From the NCBI GenBank assembly GCA_016875255.1, contig VGRU01000131.1, positions 1 through 9,794 on the forward strand: a stretch of 9,794 nt of DNA, in the 5' to 3' direction. Origin of the DNA: Deltaproteobacteria bacterium (GTDB lineage Bacteria > Desulfobacterota > BSN033 > UBA1163). Made by a program: the position numbers and the translations under genes. Below the pieces are notes generated by a model. The model had not been told where the DNA came from. It did no database searches and was given only the letters and a program-made list of their open reading frames with translations. Below, piece after piece: positions 1-4,736 of this stretch (the first letter of the stretch is position 1; each line of letters begins with the position of its first letter).

Positions 1-371
1 GCCCTATCTATGATGGTTGGCAAAGAGACCTCCTGTTGATATTTCTTCTCCATTTGATCCTTGATAAAGCTGTAATTGTAAAAGCGAACGGTCATCGCAG
101 GATTATCAATCAATGCCTTTTCTATCTTCAATTCATTCTGAATGTTCTTCTCTATGGCATCGCTAATCTTCCTGTGTTCATTGCTCCGCTTGTATTCAAT
201 GCTGAAATCCTTCCCCTGTTCTTTATATCTTCTAACCCATTTTAAAAATCCCCTCCGTTTCAATCCAAGTAAGTTCATCCCTTGCTCTCCACTCAGTTCT
301 TTTTTAAGATACCTGTCCAAAATCGTTCTTACCTGCTCGTCCGTAAGTCGTTTGTGAATATGATCTGTCAT
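1..371 (-). CDS. Transposase, N-terminal part (cut by window edge)
   Basis: This minus-strand frame stays open from ATG at 371 to base 1 (123 full codons) and continues outside the window. The N-terminal part, about residues 9-53, is helical and basic and resembles a helix-turn-helix DNA-binding domain (LLGLKRRGFLKWVRRYK near 34-50). A basic linker follows and ends in SLPTIIDRA, a stretch I associate with DDE/integrase-core (rve) transposases of the IS21/IS481-like kind. The catalytic domain would lie off the window, so the family is not proven. GGAGGG at 381-376 sits 4 nt before the ATG. An in-frame ATG at 383 also exists but would place the ribosome site inside the gene. The repeats just upstream (422-501) fit the end of the same element. 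Base composition is more AT-rich than the neighbouring genes, consistent with a mobile origin. Confidence 0.7.
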   Translation of the reverse strand, partial: MTDHIHKRLTDEQVRTILDRYLKKELSGEQGMNLLGLKRRGFLKWVRRYKEQGKDFSIEYKRSNEHRKISDAIEKNIQNELKIEKALIDNPAMTVRFYNYSFIKDQMEKKYQQEVSLPTIIDR

Positions 372-421
372 TTTTCCCTCCATGTTTCATTTGAATTTAT
401 GGGTTCAGATTAACATAGAGG

Positions 422-501
422 AGTGCACTTTTGATTTTTAAATCACTCAAAAACAGTGCACTTTTGATTTTTAACTGACATACAAAACACTTTTGTTGAC
501 A
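422..501 (-). mobile_element. IS end: repeated transposase-site-like units and probable tip
   Basis: Two identical 20-nt direct repeats, agtgcacttttgatttttaa, occupy 422-441 and 455-474, 33 nt apart (about three helical turns). Their core CACTTTTG recurs at 488-495. Read on the minus strand, the units are CAAAAGTG at 495-488, 466-459 and 433-426. Two of the motifs are preceded by TGTCA (starting at 501 and at 480). The outermost, 5'-TGTCAACAAAAGTG from 501, is a plausible element tip, since IS21/IS481-like elements begin with TG and carry several terminal transposase-binding repeats. The opposite end lies outside the window, so the tip position and any target duplication cannot be verified here. 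Confidence 0.6.
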
Positions 502-524
502 ATTGATCAAAAAACGGGTTAAAT
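496..524 (+). promoter_or_regulatory. Candidate promoter for the acyl-CoA dehydrogenase gene, partly IS-derived
   Basis: A perfect TTGACA -35 hexamer (496-501) is followed after 17 nt by TTAAAT (519-524), a 4/6 match to the -10 consensus. The expected transcript start near 531 would give a leader of about 33 nt containing the ribosome site at 551-556. The -35 lies inside the proposed IS tip and the -10 lies outside it. This is a sequence match only. Confidence 0.4.
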
Positions 525-550
525 GAAAAAACACTTTCAGGAAGAAAATA

Positions 551-556
551 AGGAGG
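551..556 (+). promoter_or_regulatory. Ribosome binding site of the acyl-CoA dehydrogenase gene
   Basis: AGGAGG ends 7 nt before ATG 564. This strong, well-spaced Shine-Dalgarno sequence fixes the start codon of the downstream gene. Confidence 0.85.
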
Positions 557-563
557 AAGGGTT

Positions 564-1715
564 ATGGATTTCATTCTCTCGACCGAACAGCAGATGATCA
601 GGGATCTATGTAAAAACTTTGTAAAAAATGAGATCGCCCCTATCGCTGAAGAGATGGATGAGACCGGTCATTTTCCTTATGAGGTCTGGAAGAAGTTGGG
701 GGACCTGGGGATTGTCGGCATTCCCATTCCGGAAGAATACGGAGGGGGAGAAATGGACTGGGTTTCGATGATGATCGCCATTGAGGAGATCAGCCGGGGA
801 GATGCCTCGATTGGCGTCTCGCTTCTGGACTCGGTGACCCTTCCGATGAATCTTATCAACACCTTCGGAACGGCACAACAGAAGGAGAAATGGCTCCCCC
901 CGCTTGCCACTGGAGAGAAGATAGGGGCTTTCGGTTTGACCGAGGCTCAGGCGGGGTCCGATGCCAACGCCATCCAGACAAAGGCTGTTTTAGAGGAAGA
1001 GGAGTGGGTGATCAATGGGACGAAACAGTTTATCACCAATGCCGGATTAAAACACAATAATCTGGTCATCATTGCGGCGGTGACAGGAGAAGGAACGGGG
1101 ACGAGAAAGAGGATTTCCAATATTATCGTGCCTACTGGGGTCGGTGGGTTCAATTTCGGCGAAAAATATAAGAAAATGGGATGGAAGGCCTCCGAGACCA
1201 GGGAGTTGATTTTTGACGATTGCCGGGTTCCGAAAGAGAACATCCTGGGAAATCCAGAAAAGGGATATAATCAATTCATGATGGCCCTTCAGACCAGTCG
1301 CATCGGCTTCGGCGCCCATTCCGTGGGCCTGGCTCAGGCCATCTTCGACGTCTCCCTATCCTACGCCAAGGAGAGGGAACAATTCGGTAAAACGATCAGT
1401 AAATTTCAGGCCATACAGTTTAAGCTGGCCGATATGATCATGGAGATCGAACTGGCCAGATTGATGGTCTACAAGGCGGCCTGGCAGAAAGATCAGAAAG
1501 AGAATTACTTTGCCACCTCCACCTATGCGAAGATATTTGCCTCCGAGGTTGCGAAACGTTGTGCGGATAAAGGAGTCCAGATACACGGTGGATATGGTTT
1601 GATGGATGAATATCCCATCTCCCGTTACTGGCGTGAGGTGAAGTTTGAGGAGATTCTGGATGGAACGTCTGAGATTCAGAGGCTCAACATCGCTCAAAAA
1701 GTTCTGAAACTCTAA
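564..1715 (+). CDS. Acyl-CoA dehydrogenase family flavoprotein with Asp in place of catalytic Glu
   Basis: The 383-aa protein has the full length of the soluble acyl-CoA dehydrogenase (ACAD) family: N-terminal helical domain (about 1-120), middle beta domain (about 121-235) and C-terminal helical domain (about 236-383). Visible signatures are GLTEAQAGSD (124-133), FITNA (156-160, Phe where many members have Trp), YAKEREQFGK (267-276) and QIHGGYGLMDEYP (339-351). Family members use FAD to oxidise acyl-CoA thioesters to enoyl-CoA and pass electrons to electron-transfer flavoprotein. The usual catalytic Glu of the C-terminal E-G-T-S motif is Asp366 here (DGTSEIQR). The alternative Glu position used by isovaleryl-CoA dehydrogenase, just before the conserved Arg246, is Ser245. 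Asp89 sits in the substrate region. The substrate is therefore uncertain: a short-chain acyl-CoA or a cyclic acyl-CoA is possible. No etfAB or other beta-oxidation gene is nearby. Start chosen from AGGAGG 7 nt upstream; the stop TAA overlaps the left end of the MITE-like element. Confidence 0.93.
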   Translation: MDFILSTEQQMIRDLCKNFVKNEIAPIAEEMDETGHFPYEVWKKLGDLGIVGIPIPEEYGGGEMDWVSMMIAIEEISRGDASIGVSLLDSVTLPMNLINTFGTAQQKEKWLPPLATGEKIGAFGLTEAQAGSDANAIQTKAVLEEEEWVINGTKQFITNAGLKHNNLVIIAAVTGEGTGTRKRISNIIVPTGVGGFNFGEKYKKMGWKASETRELIFDDCRVPKENILGNPEKGYNQFMMALQTSRIGFGAHSVGLAQAIFDVSLSYAKEREQFGKTISKFQAIQFKLADMIMEIELARLMVYKAAWQKDQKENYFATSTYAKIFASEVAKRCADKGVQIHGGYGLMDEYPISRYWREVKFEEILDGTSEIQRLNIAQKVLKL

Positions 1716-1910
1716 TTAGAGTCTGTTTATAAGCACATTTTTTTCGTCATGCCGGACTTGAGGAGCCTGCCCCGTGCTTGACACGGGGGCATCCAGACGT
1801 CGTCCCGACGAAAGTCGGGAACCATAGATAGATCTCAATTACTGGATTCCGGCTTTCGCCGGAATGACAACCTTTTTTGAAAACATTAATTTATAAACAG
1901 ACACTAATTA
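1713..1910. mobile_element. MITE-like palindromic element between convergent genes
   Basis: Terminal inverted repeats of 20 bp with one mismatch bound this roughly 198-bp segment: taattagagtctgtttataa at 1713-1732, and the complement of taattagtgtctgtttataa at 1891-1910. Both ends carry TA at the outer edge, consistent with a TA target duplication of the IS630/Tc1-mariner type. There is no coding frame. The interior is a nested set of hairpins: CCCCGTG/CACGGGG (1770-1776 with 1782-1788), TCCCGAC/GTCGGGA around a GAAA loop (1803-1820), and ATTCCGGC/GCCGGAAT (1846-1865). In addition, gtcatgccgg (1746-1755) pairs almost perfectly with ccggaatgac (1859-1868). This is the layout of a non-autonomous transposable element. 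The stop codons of both flanking genes overlap its ends. Confidence 0.7.
1846..1878 (+). terminator. Possible intrinsic terminator for the acyl-CoA dehydrogenase transcript
   Basis: An 8-bp perfect stem, ATTCCGGC/GCCGGAAT with loop TTTC (1846-1865), is followed 7 nt later by six T (1873-1878). The gap between stem and T-run is longer than in classical terminators. No matching T-run follows the hairpins on the minus strand, so it would act mainly on plus-strand transcripts. Confidence 0.35.
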
Positions 1911-2681
1911 AACGTTTGAATTTCTCTCCACAAAGGCATAGGCGCTGTGGTTATGGATCGATTCGAAGTTTTCCGACTCGACTGTAAACCAGATGATGTT
2001 CTTATCCTTCTTTAACTGCCTGGCGATCTCCCGCACCACATCTTCCACGAACATCGGTTTTTCATAAGCCTTTTCCGTCACAAACTTTTCATCCGGTCTT
2101 TTTAAGATGGAATAGAGATCACAGGAAGCGCATTCTTCAACCAGACGGATGATGTCTTCAATCCAGATAAATTTTTTGATTCGGAGGTTTACCGTAACGA
2201 CGGAACGCTGGTTGTGAGCCCCGAATTCGCTGATCTCCTTGGAGCAGGGGCATACCGTGGTGATCGGGACCACAATCCCCACCGAGAAGTCATCTTTCTC
2301 GTTGCTCGAGCCGGAAAATCGGCAGATATACTCCATCAAACTCTTGGCACGGGTGACCGGAGCTTCCTTTTCAATGAAATAAGGGAATTCGACTTCGAGG
2401 TGGGCCGTCTTTGCCTTCAGCTTCTTCTTCATCTCTGAAAGGATCATGGAAAAGTTTTTAATCGCTATGTTGCCTTTATATCTGTTGAGGATTTCGACGA
2501 AACGACTCATATGGGTCCCTTTGAAACGGTGAGGGAGGTCCACAAACATGTTGACGCTCGCCACCGTATGCTGAACCCCTTTTGCCTTGTCGAGCACGGT
2601 AATGGGATAACGGATGTTCTTAACCCCTACCTTATTGATCTCAATCTTTCGGTGGTCTCTCTGGCTCTGAATATCGTTCAT
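1908..2681 (-). CDS. folE2: GTP cyclohydrolase FolE2 (type IB)
   Basis: FolE2 converts GTP to 7,8-dihydroneopterin triphosphate, the shared first step of folate and queuosine (preQ0) synthesis. The family is cytosolic, has a tunnelling fold, and tolerates metals other than zinc. From the chosen start the protein is 257 aa, a normal length. The diagnostic block VCPCSKEISEFGAHNQR is at 143-159, giving the metal or catalytic Cys144/Cys146 and His156. Downstream candidate ligands are Glu203 and the NHSAY segment (His243 or His245). The frame is open up to 2726, but ATG 2681 is preferred: GGGAG at 2692-2688 lies 6 nt upstream, and MNDIQSQRDHRKI matches how family members begin. The start is 2 nt after the queD TGA, so translation is probably coupled. 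With QueD beside it, queuosine synthesis is the likely main role, though folate supply is not excluded. The TAA stop overlaps the right end of the MITE-like element. Confidence 0.95.
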   Translation of the reverse strand: MNDIQSQRDHRKIEINKVGVKNIRYPITVLDKAKGVQHTVASVNMFVDLPHRFKGTHMSRFVEILNRYKGNIAIKNFSMILSEMKKKLKAKTAHLEVEFPYFIEKEAPVTRAKSLMEYICRFSGSSNEKDDFSVGIVVPITTVCPCSKEISEFGAHNQRSVVTVNLRIKKFIWIEDIIRLVEECASCDLYSILKRPDEKFVTEKAYEKPMFVEDVVREIARQLKKDKNIIWFTVESENFESIHNHSAYAFVERNSNV

Positions 2682-2683
2682 TC

Positions 2684-3055
2684 TCATCTCCCGAAATAAG
2701 TGGCGCAGGCGTTCTCCGACTCCCATGCGGTTACCTTTTTAAGGGTGGCAGGGGATCCCTTTAATTCCTTCTTTAAGTGATCAAAGATATATTTGGCAAT
2801 GTTCTCGGAAGAAGGTTCTATCCCTGAAAAATAGTGGAGGTCGTTGAGATAGGTATGGTCCAGCGTCTTTAAGATCTTCTCCATTTTCTGCTTTAAAATT
2901 TTAAAATCGATGACGACCCCTTCCTGGTTCAGTTTGGGAGAGGACACGGAAATCTCCACCTTCCAATTGTGGCCATGAAGCTCCTCGCACTTGCCCTGAA
3001 GATAACGCAGTCGGTGAGCGCCTGAAAAGTGAGACGATACAGTCAGTTCATACAT
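2684..3055 (-). CDS. queD: 6-carboxy-5,6,7,8-tetrahydropterin synthase QueD
   Basis: QueD converts dihydroneopterin triphosphate, the product of FolE2, to 6-carboxytetrahydropterin, step two of preQ0/queuosine tRNA modification. The 123-aa protein has the 6-pyruvoyl-tetrahydropterin synthase fold and usual length. Zinc ligands are His14 (FSGAHRL) and the pair His27/His29 in CEELHGHNW. Catalytic Cys23 in C-x3-HGH, His67 (LDHTYLND) and Glu112 (WESENA) complete the expected active site. The Cys at position 23 favours QueD over the PTPS-III folate enzymes, which have Glu there. The start ATG has an AAAGGAAA ribosome site 8 nt upstream. The gene is first of a two-gene minus-strand unit with folE2. 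No strong promoter was recognised upstream, where the 8-nt repeat arrays lie, so it may have a weak promoter or be read through from the glycerate kinase gene. Confidence 0.95.
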   Translation of the reverse strand: MYELTVSSHFSGAHRLRYLQGKCEELHGHNWKVEISVSSPKLNQEGVVIDFKILKQKMEKILKTLDHTYLNDLHYFSGIEPSSENIAKYIFDHLKKELKGSPATLKKVTAWESENACATYFGR

Positions 3056-3080
3056 GGTGTTTTCCTTTCAAAATGAAGGC

Positions 3081-3135
3081 TATCAGGATATCAGGGCACC
3101 AGGTTGAAGAATATCGGGAGACCAGGATACCAGGA
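3081..3135. repeat. Left array of degenerate 8-nt units (consensus TAYCAGGA)
   Basis: Six units of about 8 nt share an A-Y-C-(A/G)-G-G core: TATCAGGA (3081), TATCAGGG (3089), CACCAGGT (3097), then after 7 unrelated nt TATCGGGA (3112), GACCAGGA (3120) and TACCAGGA (3128). The array is complementary in sense to the right array at 3178-3240. It lies between queD and the glycerate kinase gene and has no coding frame of note. Confidence 0.7.
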
Positions 3136-3177
3136 AAATAGATCATTCTATCTTTGGGCCGTGTTCCTTCTAAAATT

Positions 3178-3240
3178 CTGATCTCCTGATACTCTGATAT
3201 CCTGATGTCCTGCCTCCTGATGACCTGATTCCCTGATAAT
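3178..3240. repeat. Right array of degenerate 8-nt units (CTGATNNC)
   Basis: Eight consecutive units begin with CTG: CTGATCTC, CTGATACT, CTGATATC, CTGATGTC, CTGCCTC (7 nt), CTGATGAC, CTGATTCC and CTGATAAT. The first five bases are conserved and the last three vary. Thirteen bases, ctgatatcctgat (3194-3206), are the exact reverse complement of 3082-3094 in the left array. The two arrays therefore form a long imperfect hairpin with an unrelated spacer at 3136-3177. Confidence 0.8.
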
Positions 3241-3254
3241 CTATTTTTTTTAGT

Positions 3255-4607
3255 TCAGTCTATCAACAACATCCTCACATCCATCACATTGGTGCGGGTC
3301 GGGCCGGTGATCAGGAGATCGCCCAGTTTCTTGAAAAAGGGGTAAGAGTCGTTATTCTCAAGATATTTCACTGGATCCATGCCCATCTGCTTGGCTCTGG
3401 CTATTGTCGTATGGTCGGCAATGGCTCCGGCCGCATCGGTCGGACCATCCGTTCCGTCTGTCCCGCCGCTCAGAAGGACGGCCTTCTCCAATCCACTGAT
3501 CTCAAAAGCTCCGGACAGTGCAAACTCCTGGTTTCTTCCACCCAGGCCGCTTCCTCTGATAGTCACGGTCGTTTCGCCTCCTGAAAGGATACAGGCAGGG
3601 CTGCGTATGGGTTTGCCTGTGCATGCTACTTCCCTTGCGATGGCCCCGTGGAATCGCGCCGCCTCCCTTGTTTCACCGACAATGGAAGAGGAGAGGGTAA
3701 TCGTATTGAAGCCTGCTGATGAGAATTCCTTCTCCGCTGCCTGAAGGGCAATCATATTTGACCCGATGATCATATTATGAACCTTTTCAAAGACATTCTC
3801 TCCGGCCTTTGGAGTTTCCTCTATTTTACCCTCTTTTCCTGACCGTAAATGGTTCCGGATGGAAGAGGCAATCTCATTAATTAGGCTATATCTCTTAAGA
3901 ATATCACAGGCGTCTTGAAACGTGGAAGTGTCCGGAACCGTGGGGCCTGAAGCAATCACATCAAGGGGATCTCCGACTACATCCGAAAGGATGAAGGTGA
4001 TGACAGTCGAAGGATGAGCCCAGCGGGCAAGCCAGCCTCCCTTCATCTGCGAGATGTGCTTTCGGATGGTATTAATCTCCTTGATATCCGCTCCGCAATC
4101 TAAGAGAAGCTGGGTTAACTCCTGCTTCTCTTCAAGCATGATCCCATCCGCAGGAAGCGGCAGAAGGGCGGAGCCACCGCCGGAGATGAGGAAGAGAACA
4201 AGGTCTTTTGGTCCGGTGGTTTTAAGAAGTTCTTTAATCTTCCGGGCGCCTTCCATCCCTTTCGGATCAGGTAAAGGGTGGCCCGCTTCAATAACTTCAG
4301 TAAACCTCAATGGGAGGCCGTGGCCATATTTCGTTGTGATCAATCCCTTTATCATTCGGTCTCCAAGCAGCTCTTCAATGGCCTGTGCCATAGAGGATGA
4401 GGCTTTTCCGGTCCCAACGAGGAAGATTCTCTCAAAGCTATTCAGATCAAAAATCTTCTCCGAGGCTCTTTCAGCTCTGATGATCAAACGGTTTCTATCG
4501 ATACGAGCGATCTCTTTAAGCCTCTGATAGGGATCGACTGCAGAAATGGCCTTTAAAAAGATGGCCTTCGCCATCTCCCGCATCTCTTCAAGTGTAAACC
4601 TGCCCAA
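3255..4607 (-). CDS. gckA: Glycerate 2-kinase, class II (GckA/TtuD, MOFRL family)
   Basis: The enzyme phosphorylates D-glycerate with ATP to 2-phosphoglycerate, feeding glyoxylate, hydroxypyruvate, serine or tartrate breakdown products into glycolysis. From the chosen start it is 450 aa, a usual length. The N-terminal DUF4147 domain carries VGTGKAS (64-70, Lys68), LISGGGSALL (140-149), EINTIRKHIS (178-187) and SDVVGDPLDVIASGPT (208-223). The C-terminal MOFRL domain carries LSGGETTVT (342-350), GSGLGGRNQEFAL (352-364), SGGTDGTDGPTDAAGA (380-395) and a final TRTNVMD. The frame can be read from TTG 4622, but GGGGAGG at 4620-4614 would then lie inside the gene. TTG 4607, 6 nt after that site, is the better start; ATG 4583 is a weaker alternative. 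A near-consensus promoter lies just upstream. No serine-cycle or tartrate genes are in view, so the pathway it serves is unknown. Confidence 0.93.
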   Translation of the reverse strand: MGRFTLEEMREMAKAIFLKAISAVDPYQRLKEIARIDRNRLIIRAERASEKIFDLNSFERIFLVGTGKASSSMAQAIEELLGDRMIKGLITTKYGHGLPLRFTEVIEAGHPLPDPKGMEGARKIKELLKTTGPKDLVLFLISGGGSALLPLPADGIMLEEKQELTQLLLDCGADIKEINTIRKHISQMKGGWLARWAHPSTVITFILSDVVGDPLDVIASGPTVPDTSTFQDACDILKRYSLINEIASSIRNHLRSGKEGKIEETPKAGENVFEKVHNMIIGSNMIALQAAEKEFSSAGFNTITLSSSIVGETREAARFHGAIAREVACTGKPIRSPACILSGGETTVTIRGSGLGGRNQEFALSGAFEISGLEKAVLLSGGTDGTDGPTDAAGAIADHTTIARAKQMGMDPVKYLENNDSYPFFKKLGDLLITGPTRTNVMDVRMLLID

Positions 4608-4613
4608 TTCAAT

Positions 4614-4620
4614 CCTCCCC
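4614..4620 (-). promoter_or_regulatory. Ribosome binding site deciding the glycerate kinase start
   Basis: GGGGAGG on the minus strand ends 6 nt before TTG 4607. It overlaps the alternative TTG at 4622-4620, which argues against that upstream start. Confidence 0.7.
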
Positions 4621-4633
4621 AATACTTGTGAAT

Positions 4634-4662
4634 TTTATAACTAAATTAGATGGAGGTGTCAA
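4634..4662 (-). promoter_or_regulatory. Sigma-70-type promoter of the glycerate kinase gene
   Basis: On the minus strand, TTGACA (4662-4657) and TATAAA (4639-4634) are separated by exactly 17 nt, a near-perfect vegetative promoter. The expected start near 4627 leaves a short leader holding the GGGGAGG site at 4620-4614. The -35 falls inside the dyad at 4652-4673, so repression by a bound protein is plausible. Confidence 0.7.
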
Positions 4663-4673
4663 TTACCACCTCC
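4652..4673. promoter_or_regulatory. Operator-like dyad over the glycerate kinase -35
   Basis: Inverted arms GGAGGTG (4652-4658) and CACCTCC (4667-4673) flank 8 nt with a symmetric AATT centre; 18 of 22 positions are symmetric. The dyad covers the minus-strand -35 and ends about 24 nt before the xseA -35. Its size, symmetry and place suit a dimeric repressor. A transcribed hairpin is less likely because it lies upstream of both expected transcript starts. Confidence 0.45.
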
Positions 4674-4697
4674 TGAGATCGTTTGCTATTTTAATGT

Positions 4698-4727
4698 TTT
4701 ACACTTCACCTCTTATTCTGTTATATT
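4698..4727 (+). promoter_or_regulatory. Promoter of the xseA-xseB-ispA-dxs-tlyA operon
   Basis: TTTACA (4698-4703) is followed by TATATT (4722-4727, 18-nt spacer) or TTATAT (4721-4726, 17-nt spacer). The expected transcript start at about 4733-4736 is only 1-4 nt before the xseA ATG, so the message may be leaderless. Confidence 0.55.
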
Positions 4728-4736
4728 AGCTTCAGA

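Noticed and set aside
36..357. Two short plus-strand open frames at the left edge
   Set aside because: They lie opposite the transposase fragment, which has a better ribosome site and a recognisable helix-turn-helix and transposase-like sequence.
422..495. Possible CRISPR array from the two identical 20-nt repeats
   Set aside because: Only two full copies, a 13-nt spacer and no cas genes; position next to a transposase fits an IS end better.
2682..2726. Longer FolE2 starting at the ATG at 2726
   Set aside because: It overlaps queD by over 40 nt and has no family match in the extra 15 residues; ATG 2681 has a properly spaced ribosome site.
3081..3240. Possible CRISPR or iteron-type replication origin from the short repeats
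   Set aside because: Units are only 8 nt and degenerate, without regular spacers. No replication gene or DnaA box cluster is nearby, and the two arrays are inverted.
3056..3254. preQ1 riboswitch upstream of queD
   Set aside because: No preQ1 aptamer pattern was recognisable near the ribosome site; the upstream DNA is dominated by the 8-nt arrays.
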